Below the pieces are notes generated by a model that did no database searches, had not been told where the DNA came from, and saw nothing but the letters and a program-made list of their open reading frames with translations. Below are positions 1 through 7,421 of a stretch of DNA of 64,000 nucleotides, piece by piece (positions within the stretch are counted from its first letter, which is position 1; every line of letters starts with the position of its first letter). The position numbers and the translations under genes are program-made. This stretch comes from Methanomassiliicoccaceae archaeon UBA370. Its GTDB lineage: Archaea > Thermoplasmatota > Thermoplasmata > Methanomassiliicoccales > Methanomethylophilaceae. Location of the stretch: assembly GCA_002505345.1 (NCBI GenBank), contig DAUY01000002.1, forward strand, positions 62,001 through 126,000, written 5' to 3'.

Positions 1-397
1 CAATGTTCAGCGTGCCCTCGAAAGGCCTGAATCCCAGCTTGTCCTGGAACTGCTCGATGTAGCCGGGCTGTGATATGTAGTATCCTCCCTCGCCCATGCC
101 CGAGGCTACGTGCCCCCTCAGGGTCACGTGGTCGGTGAGCTCGAATATCCTGCGGTATTCGTTGTACTCCCGCTTAAGCTCGTCTATCCCATTCTGGGTC
201 AGCTTTATGCGCTGCCTCCTGGCACCCAGGTCGCGCACGATCAACTTCTCGTCGAGAAGCTCCAGTATGCGCTTGGATGCGGATTGTTGGCTCATTTCAA
301 GCGTATCCCCCAGTTCTCTGGAGGAGACAGCGATATAATCTTCCATACCGCCCAGCAAAGCTATCCTTTTCAGTGCGGATGTGTATTTATCGTCCAC
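1..397 (-). CDS. ribK: CTP-dependent riboflavin kinase, 5' part (C-terminus outside the window)
   Basis: Archaeal riboflavin kinase makes FMN from riboflavin using CTP. What is visible is an N-terminal winged-helix domain (about residues 1-85, reading ...MSQQSASKRILELL...) followed by the start of the kinase barrel with the family signature: VASGMGEGGYY, then QPGYIEQF, then KLGFRPFEGTLN at the window edge. The chosen start is GTG at 397: the in-frame TAG at 440-438 excludes anything longer, and a TATA-like tttata (421-428) sits about 28 nt upstream, so the mRNA is probably leaderless. The HTH-kinase fusion is usual for euryarchaeal RibK. The C-terminal third lies beyond position 1. Confidence 0.88.
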   Translation of the reverse strand, partial: MDDKYTSALKRIALLGGMEDYIAVSSRELGDTLEMSQQSASKRILELLDEKLIVRDLGARRQRIKLTQNGIDELKREYNEYRRIFELTDHVTLRGHVASGMGEGGYYISQPGYIEQFQDKLGFRPFEGTLNI

Positions 398-420
398 GTA
401 TCTCGATGGAAAAAAACAGT

Positions 421-428
421 TATAAATC
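421..428 (-). promoter_or_regulatory. TATA-like element of ribK
   Basis: Minus-strand tttataac centred about 28 nt before the GTG start of ribK. This spacing places the expected transcription start at the start codon. Read from sequence only. Confidence 0.5.
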
Positions 429-470
429 TACCGTTTTTATTGTAGGTAGGGATATATTTGTTATATAGAA

Positions 471-498
471 AATAAACCGCCCAGAAGTTCCGGGCGGT
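471..498 (-). terminator. Hairpin terminator after the 507-878 membrane gene
   Basis: Perfect 7-bp inverted repeat ACCGCCC (476-482) and GGGCGGT (492-498) with a 9-nt loop, followed on the minus strand by a T-rich tract (tttatttt). It lies 9 nt past the TAA of the 507-878 gene. Confidence 0.6.
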
Positions 499-506
499 CT
501 TATTGT

Positions 507-878
507 TTATCTGACCAGCCTGTCCGCCTTTATCCAGCGTCCGGTCATGGAGTTGGCCGCGATCACGATCTCGATCACACCGATGACAGTGATGATGATG
601 CCGAACCAGATTTCCATCGCCCCGAACATGGTTACCGCTACGGCCACGCCGGTGGCGAGGGCGGCCATGAACACCACGACGCCCCAGCCTACGGAGCCGT
701 CGTTCGTGAACAATCCCGCGAGAGCGAAGAAAAGCACTACGACCAGGGCGCCCAGCCACATGTTGGCCGCCTCTGCCGTCTCGGGAACGAAGGCCATTAT
801 CGTTGCGATGCCCGCAATCAAAGCGCCCAGAATACCGAACCAGAAGCCGGCTTTTACGATCTTAGGTCTAACTGTCAT
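507..878 (-). CDS. Small four-helix membrane protein, function unknown
   Basis: A 123-residue, very hydrophobic protein with four predicted membrane helices (about residues 10-30, 40-57, 63-83 and 88-107) and short basic ends (MTVRPK at the start, ADRLVR at the end). No catalytic or metal-binding motif is visible. The start is supported by a purine-rich aggtaagg tract upstream. It lies 22 nt downstream of the 901-1479 membrane gene on the same strand and is followed by a hairpin terminator, so the two probably form an operon. I do not recognise the family. Confidence 0.6.
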   Translation of the reverse strand: MTVRPKIVKAGFWFGILGALIAGIATIMAFVPETAEAANMWLGALVVVLFFALAGLFTNDGSVGWGVVVFMAALATGVAVAVTMFGAMEIWFGIIITVIGVIEIVIAANSMTGRWIKADRLVR

Positions 879-900
879 TTTACTTACCTTACCTCGGGAT

Positions 901-1479
901 TCACTTCCTCTTATTTATCGTTGGTTCACAGAGGCCGTTTATGCCCCTCGCTATGACCCAGATGACCGCTTCGATGATCCAAACCATCTGGTACATAGCG
1001 GGTTCGTAGGCCGCGTACGACCCGATCCAGACAACAAGAAGGAGCACGGTCAGCGAACCGAAGATCATGCTGCGGTTATCCTTGAAGTCGTCGTATATCG
1101 ATGCGATCGCAGCAAGGATGAAAGTGATGATAAAAAGCATCAGCGCGACTTCGTGTATGGGGTCGGTGTGCTCGAAGAACGCAACCCACACGAGGAGTAT
1201 TCCGGAGATCATCAGGAGGACGCCCTCCGCGGTCTTGCCGGGGCGGCCTCCGTTGAAAACCATGCCGATGGAACCGAAAGCGAGGAGCATTCCGCCAAGG
1301 GCCATTCCGGACCTCATGTACACGCCGGAATCGGATGATGAGATTTCCTCGATGAGGTCCTCTCCAAACGCCCAGCCTGGCATGTCAGCGATCGAAATTA
1401 TCATCAATATGAAGAACAGGGAGGCGGCCATTATGCTAAGTACGGCGAAGGCGCCACCGCTCTTTTTTTCAGATATCAT
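901..1479 (-). CDS. Six-helix membrane protein, function unknown
   Basis: A 192-residue protein with about six membrane helices: roughly 12-30, 57-76, 84-101, 111-130, 138-155 and 160-178. The first external loop is acidic (EDLIEEISSSD). The layout resembles DUF998/DUF308-like small integral membrane proteins, but I cannot assign it. A TATA-like gttattaac about 27 nt upstream of the ATG predicts a leaderless transcript. It is the first gene of a probable two-gene unit with the four-helix protein at 507-878. Confidence 0.6.
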   Translation of the reverse strand: MISEKKSGGAFAVLSIMAASLFFILMIISIADMPGWAFGEDLIEEISSSDSGVYMRSGMALGGMLLAFGSIGMVFNGGRPGKTAEGVLLMISGILLVWVAFFEHTDPIHEVALMLFIITFILAAIASIYDDFKDNRSMIFGSLTVLLLVVWIGSYAAYEPAMYQMVWIIEAVIWVIARGINGLCEPTINKRK

Positions 1480-1576
1480 GCGACGGAATTAGTCCAGGGG
1501 TTAATAACGGTAATGCTTCCCGCATCTGTTGCGGAGGCCAATCAACCTTAAATCGGTATATGGGCTCTCAGTGGAC

Positions 1577-2353
1577 ATGAAGAACATCTTTTTCGTCGGC
1601 ACCGCAGGCTGTGGCAAAAGCACCCTGGTCGCGGCTTACAAGAACTGGCTGGACGAGCAGGGTTTCGACGCTCTGCTTCTGAACCTTGACCCCGGTACCG
1701 ACACCCTCCCGTACGAGCCCGACGTGGACATCCGCGAATGGGTCAACACGGCCGAGGTCATGGAGGAATACGGTCTGGGTCCCAACGGGGCGCAGATCGT
1801 GGCGGCCGACCTGATGGCCATGAACATTTCAAAGATGACCGACGTCGTCAACACGATGAGGTCCGACTATCTGCTGATCGACACCCCCGGACAGCTGGAG
1901 CTGTTCGCGTTCAGGGAGTCCTCGAAGATGACGGTCGAAGCCTTCGGCAGGGAAAGCTCCATGCTCCTCTATCTTTCGGACCCCGCCCTCTGCAAAGATC
2001 CCAACGGCTTCGTAACGTCGATGACCCTTTCAGCGCTGGTGCAGTTCAGGCTCCAACTCCCGACTTTCGGCCTTCTGTCCAAGTCGGATATGCTTTCCGA
2101 CGAAGAAAGAGACAGGATGCTGGGGTGGTTCACCGACCCGGACTCCCTCTATTACGACCTGATGGAGCAAGATTCCAATCCCCAGACGGTCGTAGGTGCC
2201 GAGCTGTTCAAGGCCATGGACTCCATGGGCGTTTTCGGCGAGGTGAGGGGAGTCTCAGCTAAGGAGTCCATAGGCATGGCGGAGATATATGCCGCATCGC
2301 AGCTGTGCTTCTACGGCGGCGAGGACGCGGAACCGGGCGAGATAGACGACTGA
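1577..2353 (+). CDS. GPN-loop GTPase
   Basis: Archaeal homologue of the GPN GTPases, whose eukaryotic members help assemble RNA polymerase II. P-loop GTAGCGKST at residues 8-16, the family-defining Gly-Pro-Asn insertion at 68-70, G3 motif DTPGQLELF at about 102-110, and a G4-like SKSD. Length 258 residues is normal. ATG 1577 was chosen because a TATA-like cttaaat (1547-1553) is centred 27 nt upstream; GTG 1571, two codons earlier, is an alternative. It is convergent with PAN, whose stop is only 3 bp away. Confidence 0.9.
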   Translation: MKNIFFVGTAGCGKSTLVAAYKNWLDEQGFDALLLNLDPGTDTLPYEPDVDIREWVNTAEVMEEYGLGPNGAQIVAADLMAMNISKMTDVVNTMRSDYLLIDTPGQLELFAFRESSKMTVEAFGRESSMLLYLSDPALCKDPNGFVTSMTLSALVQFRLQLPTFGLLSKSDMLSDEERDRMLGWFTDPDSLYYDLMEQDSNPQTVVGAELFKAMDSMGVFGEVRGVSAKESIGMAEIYAASQLCFYGGEDAEPGEIDD

Positions 2354-2355
2354 TA

Positions 2356-3564
2356 TCAGCCGAACATATAGGCCGGCGCGGCCTTTATCTTGTTGCGTCC
2401 GGCCTCCATGACCTTTTCCTTGCTCCTCATGAAGTCGCTCATGGTGACGGTGTCGCGGCCATCCCTGATGGCCAACATGCCCGCCTCCGTGCATATGCTC
2501 TTTATCTCCGCACCGGAAGCGGTATCGGTGATCTCGGCGAGCATCTTGAGGTTGACATCGCCGCCCACGTTCATGTGGGACGTGTGGATCTTGAAGATCT
2601 GCAGCCTGCCGTCCGAATCCGGCATCCCGACATCTATTATGCGGTCGAACCTTCCGGGCCTGAGCAGCGCATCATCCAGGATGTCCGGCCTGTTGGTCGC
2701 CCCTATGATCTTGACGTCGCCGGAGGGCTTGAAGCCGTCGAGTTCGGCCAGGAGCTGCATGAGGGTCCTCTGGACCTCGCGGTCTCCTGACGTGGCGGCA
2801 TCCAACCTCTTCGCCCCGACGGAGTCAAGCTCGTCGATGAATATTATGCTGGGCGCCTTGTCCCTCGCCAGCTCGAACAGCTCGCGGACCAGTCTGGCCC
2901 CTTCGCCGATGTATTTCTGGACCAGTTCGGAGCCCACAAGCCTGACGAAGGTGGCGTTCGTTGCGTTGGCCACAGCCTTGGCCATAAGCGTCTTGCCGGT
3001 CCCGGGGGGACCTACGAGCAGGACTCCCTTGGGGGGTTCTATTCCGACCTTGGTGTAGAGCTCCGGCCTGAGCAGGGGGTCTTCTACGGCCTCGCGAAGC
3101 TCGAGCATCTGCTGCTTCAGCCCGCCTATGTCGTCGTATGTGATGTCCGGCTTCTCTATTATCTCCGCCCCGGTGACTATGGAGTCGAGCGAGGACGGAA
3201 GTATGTTCATGAGCGCAAGCGTCTGCTTGTTGAGCGAGACCCTTGCTCCAGGTATCAGGTCCTCTTTCGGGACGTACTCGGAAACGGAAACGATGAAATC
3301 CGGCCCCGTGGAACTCTTAACCACCACGCGGTTGTCAGGCAGCACGTCGCGTAGGGAGCCTATTATGAGCGGGGGGCTCCTCAGCCTCTCCAGCTCGGTA
3401 CGTACCCTGGTAAGGTCCTTCTGGAGCCTGAACAGCTCGCTTTCCGAGAAGCGCTTTTCGTTCTCGGCGTTTTGAAGATCTTCCATCAGACGTACGTTCC
3501 TTTCTTCCAGCGACACGATCTTCGCTTTGAGTTCCGCAGTCTCTCCTTCGGCCTGATCAACCAT
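2356..3564 (-). CDS. pan: Proteasome-activating nucleotidase (AAA ATPase)
   Basis: Hexameric ATPase that unfolds proteins and feeds them to the 20S proteasome. N-terminal coiled coil (about residues 5-62), OB-fold region (about 65-135), then the AAA module with Walker A GPPGTGKT (185-192), Walker B IIFIDELD (240-247), an R-rich sensor region (LLRPGRFDR) and a C-terminal helical lid. Length 402 residues is typical. The C-terminus reads AYMFG, not the canonical HbYX end (hydrophobic-Tyr-any as the last three residues), so docking to the core particle may use a variant tail. No proteasome subunit gene lies in the window. It shares a divergent promoter region with mbf1. Confidence 0.94.
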   Translation of the reverse strand: MVDQAEGETAELKAKIVSLEERNVRLMEDLQNAENEKRFSESELFRLQKDLTRVRTELERLRSPPLIIGSLRDVLPDNRVVVKSSTGPDFIVSVSEYVPKEDLIPGARVSLNKQTLALMNILPSSLDSIVTGAEIIEKPDITYDDIGGLKQQMLELREAVEDPLLRPELYTKVGIEPPKGVLLVGPPGTGKTLMAKAVANATNATFVRLVGSELVQKYIGEGARLVRELFELARDKAPSIIFIDELDSVGAKRLDAATSGDREVQRTLMQLLAELDGFKPSGDVKIIGATNRPDILDDALLRPGRFDRIIDVGMPDSDGRLQIFKIHTSHMNVGGDVNLKMLAEITDTASGAEIKSICTEAGMLAIRDGRDTVTMSDFMRSKEKVMEAGRNKIKAAPAYMFG

Positions 3565-3674
3565 GTTATCCCAGAGGCTATACGCTCTCTTCTTTATTAC
3601 TTTTCGTCATTAACACGCGTGTCGTGTGTCAGCAATCGCAGTTATTAATTATTAGACCGCACAATTGAGGTCTG
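3565..3674. promoter_or_regulatory. Divergent pan/mbf1 promoter region
   Basis: The plus-strand TATA-like taattatta (3646-3654) is centred about 25 nt before the mbf1 ATG, giving a leaderless start. A minus-strand TATA-like aagtaataaag (about 3594-3603) serves pan. Between them lies a perfect 10-bp palindrome ACACGCGTGT (3613-3622), a possible operator. A palindrome this short is expected by chance in a few of the window's promoters. Confidence 0.4.
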
Positions 3675-4181
3675 ATGCCTTGCGAGATGTGCGGTAAGAG
3701 CGCGCCCACCAGATCGGTGATGATCGACGGCGCGAAACTAGAGGTGTGTCCCGAATGTGCCAGATTCGGAGATGATTATAAGGCGTTGTCGTCCTCCCAG
3801 TCCTCCGGACAGTCCACCGGCGGCAGCAGGACGGTCATAGAGCAGAGGCTCGAGAGGCGCGAGAAAAGGATGGGGACCAAAGACGTATACGCCCAGGCAA
3901 AGACCGTCGAGGTAATCGAGAACTATGGCAAGACGATACGCGAGGCCAGAGAAGCCAAGGGAATGGACCTGGACGCTTTTTCCGATTCCATAAGAGAGAA
4001 GAAAGGCACGATGGCCAAGATCGAGGCCAACAGGCTTGTTCCGGACGACAAGCTGATCAAGAAGATAGAGAAGGCTCTCGACATCAAACTCCTGGAAACG
4101 GTGTCGTCGGGAGCGGGGCAGTCGACCGGAGGCGGGTCCTCGGGCAAAATGACGCTGGGCGATTTCATAAAGAAGAAGTGA
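3675..4181 (+). CDS. mbf1: Multiprotein bridging factor 1 (zinc ribbon + HTH)
   Basis: Archaeal MBF1-type protein, associated with translation and transcription. An N-terminal zinc ribbon has Cys3, Cys6, Cys25 and Cys28 (CEMC ... CPEC). A basic Gly/Ser-rich linker follows, then a Cro/C1-type helix-turn-helix (about residues 78-135: TIREAREAKGMDLDAFSDSI, then KIEANRLVPD). The tail is Gly/Ser-rich and ends in DFIKKK. Length 168 residues is typical. Convergent with the DUF2240-like gene, 3 bp apart. Confidence 0.9.
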   Translation: MPCEMCGKSAPTRSVMIDGAKLEVCPECARFGDDYKALSSSQSSGQSTGGSRTVIEQRLERREKRMGTKDVYAQAKTVEVIENYGKTIREAREAKGMDLDAFSDSIREKKGTMAKIEANRLVPDDKLIKKIEKALDIKLLETVSSGAGQSTGGGSSGKMTLGDFIKKK

Positions 4182-4184
4182 GCC

Positions 4185-4685
4185 TCACTTCTTCAGCACA
4201 GCGTCGCGTACTCTTCCGTACAGGGAAGACACGTCCGCCCCGATGTCCCTGAGGACTATGACTCCTGCAACCTCAATGTCAACGTCTAGTTTTTTCTGAA
4301 GGGCGTTGCACGCAGCTATATAGCCAGATTTCCTCATTCCGCTCTTTTCCGCCATCGAGACCATCTCCGGGAAAAGCCCTTCGGCGGCTTTTTTGCCCTT
4401 ATTGCCGGATGTCACCGATGCGATCAGTTCGGGAGACGGCCTGTAGGCCATAGGGATGTCGAGGGCGGAACCGTCGAACTTGGGCCTTAGGAAGCCGTCC
4501 TTGAGTTCAAGGACCCCGGAAGACACCATCGCGTCCATAAGTGCCTTGGATTCTTTTACGGACATCCATCTGAGGTCCAGCGAAATGCCCATGGTGAATT
4601 CCTTTTCGGCGACCACGTCCCTCCCCTTGTTCCGGAAGAAGGCGGCCGCGCAGACGGTAAGCTCGTCAGCCATCTTTAACGCCAT
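4185..4685 (-). CDS. DUF2240-like archaeal protein
   Basis: A 166-residue protein resembling archaeal DUF2240 proteins in size and layout. The N-terminal half looks like a winged helix (SLDLRWMSVKESKALMDAMV, then SGVLELKDGFLRPKFD). The C-terminal half is helical (LFPEMVSMAEKSGM, then AACNALQKKLDVDIEVAGVI). It has no enzyme motif or membrane segment. It could bind nucleic acid, but that rests only on the helix-turn-helix-like pattern. The start could also be the ATG four codons downstream (4673). Confidence 0.6.
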   Translation of the reverse strand: MALKMADELTVCAAAFFRNKGRDVVAEKEFTMGISLDLRWMSVKESKALMDAMVSSGVLELKDGFLRPKFDGSALDIPMAYRPSPELIASVTSGNKGKKAAEGLFPEMVSMAEKSGMRKSGYIAACNALQKKLDVDIEVAGVIVLRDIGADVSSLYGRVRDAVLKK

Positions 4686-4730
4686 GTCGCTTGCTGTAAA
4701 AATATGCTTGCACGCCTCTCGCGCGCGTTA

Positions 4731-4790
4731 TTAGTGTTCAACTAACAAATAAAAATAGGCGCCCCGAAAATTGCAAAAGGTTTATATCGG
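4731..4790 (+). promoter_or_regulatory. Promoter of the rpoK-rpsB unit
   Basis: TATA-like ggtttatatcgg (4779-4790) predicts transcription from about 4810, leaving a short leader before the rpoK ATG at 4825. About 40 nt upstream is a 5-bp inverted repeat TTAGT-gttca-ACTAA (4731-4745). The repeat may be incidental. Confidence 0.5.
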
Positions 4791-4824
4791 TCACCCTGAT
4801 AGAGGGACATCCTGTGTGGTGAAC

Positions 4825-4995
4825 ATGAAGTACACTAGATTTGAGAAAGCTAGGATCATCGGTTCCAGGGCGTTGCAGATTTCATACGGCGCCCCGGTGC
4901 TCGTGGATTACTCCGAGAAACTGATCGATCCCATAGACATAGCCATGCTGGAATATGACAAGGACATGATCCCGATCACTGTCGTTAGAAACTAA
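4825..4995 (+). CDS. rpoK: DNA-directed RNA polymerase subunit Rpo6 (RpoK)
   Basis: Small archaeal polymerase subunit equivalent to bacterial omega and eukaryotic Rpb6. 56 residues; the family core is visible as MKYTRFEKARIIGSRALQIS, then GAPVLVD, and the C-terminal MIPITVVRN. The reading frame is open upstream to a TTG at 4771 and tandem GTG codons at 4816 and 4819, but homology begins at ATG 4825. It lies 13 nt upstream of rpsB, which matches the widespread archaeal rpoK-(eno)-rpsB gene order, here without enolase. Confidence 0.93.
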   Translation: MKYTRFEKARIIGSRALQISYGAPVLVDYSEKLIDPIDIAMLEYDKDMIPITVVRN

Positions 4996-5008
4996 GAGGC
5001 ATTTTTAC

Positions 5009-5632
5009 ATGAGCGACGAGGATAGCGTTAAAATCGAAACCGAACTGCTTGTACCCGAGGACACATACCTTACATCCGGTGTCCACATCGGTACCCAGCA
5101 GAAAAGCGCCGATATGAAGGATTTCATATACAAGGTCAGGCAGGACGGCCTGTACGTTCTCAACGTACAGAAGACCGACGAGAGGATCAGGGTCGCCGCC
5201 GCGATGCTCGCACGCTACGACCCCAAGAGGATACTCGTGGTCTCCGCCAGGCAGTACGGCCAGAGGCCTGCCAGGGAGTTTTCCAAGGCCATCGGGACAC
5301 CAGCGTTCGCAGGACGTTTCGTTCCCGGAACCCTTACAAACCCCGTCAACCCCGGCTTCGTCGAGCCCGAGATCCTGCTGGTCACGGACCCCGCTGCCGA
5401 CAAACAGGCGCTCAACGAGGCTCTGAACCTAGGAATCCCCATTATCGCAATGTGCGACGCCAACAACGAGACCCGCAACGTGGACCTCATCCTCCCCACC
5501 AACAACAAGGGAAGGCGTGCGCTCGCATGCGTGTACTGGCTCCTCACCCGTGAGGTGCTTGTGGCCCGCGGAGACCTGAAGGACCCCGCCGACTTCAAGA
5601 TGGAGATAGAGGACTTCGAAGCGAAGCTCTGA
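5009..5632 (+). CDS. rpsB: 30S ribosomal protein S2
   Basis: Small-subunit ribosomal protein uS2. 207 residues with typical uS2 blocks: YLTSGVHIGTQQKSADM near the N-terminus, RILVVSARQYGQ, FVPGTLTNP, PEILLVTDPAADKQAL, GIPIIAMCDANN and LILPTNNKGRRAL. Located directly after rpoK and before the MEMO gene, the standard archaeal arrangement. Confidence 0.96.
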   Translation: MSDEDSVKIETELLVPEDTYLTSGVHIGTQQKSADMKDFIYKVRQDGLYVLNVQKTDERIRVAAAMLARYDPKRILVVSARQYGQRPAREFSKAIGTPAFAGRFVPGTLTNPVNPGFVEPEILLVTDPAADKQALNEALNLGIPIIAMCDANNETRNVDLILPTNNKGRRALACVYWLLTREVLVARGDLKDPADFKMEIEDFEAKL

Positions 5633-5674
5633 TCCCGGTAAAAAACCTTTTACCCAAACTCCATTACCTTATAC

Positions 5675-6493
5675 ATGCGCTACCCGGCAGTCGCAGGGCG
5701 TTTCTATCCTCTGAAAAAGGAGGACCTCGTCCGAGATATCGAATCATGCTTCCGCCATAGGCTGGGCCCTGGAATGCCTGGCCCCGAGGGAAGTGCCAGG
5801 CGCATCGTTTCTGCAGTATCGCCGCATGCAGGGTACATGGCTTCAGGCATGAACGCCGCCCACGTTTACAAACGGATCAAGGAGGACGGCCTGCCCGATA
5901 CCTACGTGATAATCGGTCCAGACCACCACGGCGTCCCCTTCGATTTCGTCATGTGCTCCGACGATTATCTGACCCCGATGGGGCCGTGCAGGACCGACCG
6001 CGAAGTGGCAGGTGCGTTGAAGGGTATGGTGCCAGACAGCGCAAACGCCCACATGCTGGAGCACTCGGTGGAGGTGCAGGTGCCATTCATCCAGTACATC
6101 GACCCGGACCCGCACATAGTCCCGATCATAATGTCCAGGCAGGACCCCGTTACCGCGCGGCGCCTGGGAGAGATCCTTGCGAATGCCTGCGAGGGGAGGG
6201 ACGTCGTGATAATAGCGTCCAGCGACATGTCCCACTACATTCCGAAACAGAGGGCTGCGGCCCTCGATGCGGAGATCATCGGAAGGATCGCCGCCCTCGA
6301 CCCGGACGGAATATTCCACGCTGTAAGGTCGAAGGGCATATCGGCATGCGGATACGGTCCCATAGCGGCCGCGATCGCAGCATCCCGCCCGGACAGCGCG
6401 GAGATACTGAAGTATTCGGATTCATACGACTCCCTGGGCGGAGATCCGGGTGCGGTGGTCGGATACGCATCCGCGGTCATGTACAGAAAATGA
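5675..6493 (+). CDS. MEMO1 family protein
   Basis: Member of the MEMO/AmmeMemoRadiSam system protein B family, which has a fold like class III nonheme-iron dioxygenases. 272 residues. Visible signatures are AVAGRFYP at the N-terminus, SPHAGYMASG, IGPDHHG, and MLEHSVEVQVPFIQY with the conserved His and Glu, then SSDMSHY. The biochemical role in archaea is not settled. A TATA-like acctttta (5645-5652) is centred about 27 nt upstream, so it may have its own leaderless promoter in addition to read-through from rpsB. Confidence 0.9.
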   Translation: MRYPAVAGRFYPLKKEDLVRDIESCFRHRLGPGMPGPEGSARRIVSAVSPHAGYMASGMNAAHVYKRIKEDGLPDTYVIIGPDHHGVPFDFVMCSDDYLTPMGPCRTDREVAGALKGMVPDSANAHMLEHSVEVQVPFIQYIDPDPHIVPIIMSRQDPVTARRLGEILANACEGRDVVIIASSDMSHYIPKQRAAALDAEIIGRIAALDPDGIFHAVRSKGISACGYGPIAAAIAASRPDSAEILKYSDSYDSLGGDPGAVVGYASAVMYRK

Positions 6494-6515
6494 TGTAAGA
6501 GGTTTCGGGAGCGCA

Positions 6516-7421
6516 TCAGTAGTCTATGCGCTTGAGCCTTTTCAGGTCCGGTTCGTATACCATTCCGTTGTCCATCAGGATGTCGGATATCTCCTCGAGC
6601 TCGGTGGCGGAGATGCCCTCGGCCTCCGCACGTCTCTCGACCTCGTCCCTCGGCGCCCCGCGGCCGTCCGTGTCCAGCTCGGTGATTATGCGGAGTATCG
6701 TGTCCTCCATATCTTGGCGGTCCGCCGAGGACTGCTCCGGGTCCATCTCGATCTCGTCGGGAGAACCTCCAACATCCTCGGGGAACCCGAAGTCTATCAC
6801 GCTGCCGGGGAGCAGCATCCTGAGGGCATCCTGTATCGTCTTCACGTAAGGCGAGGAGTCAGGCATCCCGTACCGGTTCAGGGCGAGGTCTATGCCTTTC
6901 GCCTCCTCCGGAGCGAATCCGGCGGCCGTCAGGTCCTTCTCCGAGGTGCTGTTCACCGCGATGGCCTTCTTCATCCTGATCAGGCGGTCCCAGAGGGACC
7001 TGGCCGCGCTGAGGATCCACTGCCTGCGCACATCCTCCTGGACCTGGACTATCGTCTCGGGCCTCACGGATACGAACACCCTCCCGTCGTCCGCGGTGTA
7101 GGTCTTCACCTTTCCCACGATGGCTACGAAAGCAGGAACTTCCAGCTCGGCTATGGCCGACGCCGCCTCGGGCTGGAATTTCCCCACGTTTATGAAGAAG
7201 CTCCCGCCCACGTCCTGGACGCGCCCCCTCCAGAGCGGCTCGTCCTCGCTTCCTATGTTCTCCTTCTCGGTGAGCACGCCTGCGACCATGACCCTGTTCA
7301 CCATGGCGCCCAGCCGGGTGACCACATAGGTGGGCGACATCTCCTCGTTCCCTTTGACCGAGGCCGAAGAACTGTTGAGCTCTCCCGCGAACAGCCTCCA
7401 CGCCGTCTCCCTGGCGTTCAT
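6516..7421 (-). CDS. RPA-associated protein (OB-fold, COG3390-type)
   Basis: Partner protein usually encoded directly after archaeal replication protein A and thought to act with it on single-stranded DNA. 301 residues: an N-terminal OB-fold region (about residues 28-120, with VMVAGVLTEKEN and WRGRVQDVGGSFFINVGK), a middle linker, an acidic stretch (about 225-250), and a C-terminal winged-helix-like region (about 250-301). Its ATG overlaps the stop of rpa by 4 bp (ATGA), so the two are translationally coupled. Confidence 0.85.
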   Translation of the reverse strand: MNARETAWRLFAGELNSSSASVKGNEEMSPTYVVTRLGAMVNRVMVAGVLTEKENIGSEDEPLWRGRVQDVGGSFFINVGKFQPEAASAIAELEVPAFVAIVGKVKTYTADDGRVFVSVRPETIVQVQEDVRRQWILSAARSLWDRLIRMKKAIAVNSTSEKDLTAAGFAPEEAKGIDLALNRYGMPDSSPYVKTIQDALRMLLPGSVIDFGFPEDVGGSPDEIEMDPEQSSADRQDMEDTILRIITELDTDGRGAPRDEVERRAEAEGISATELEEISDILMDNGMVYEPDLKRLKRIDY

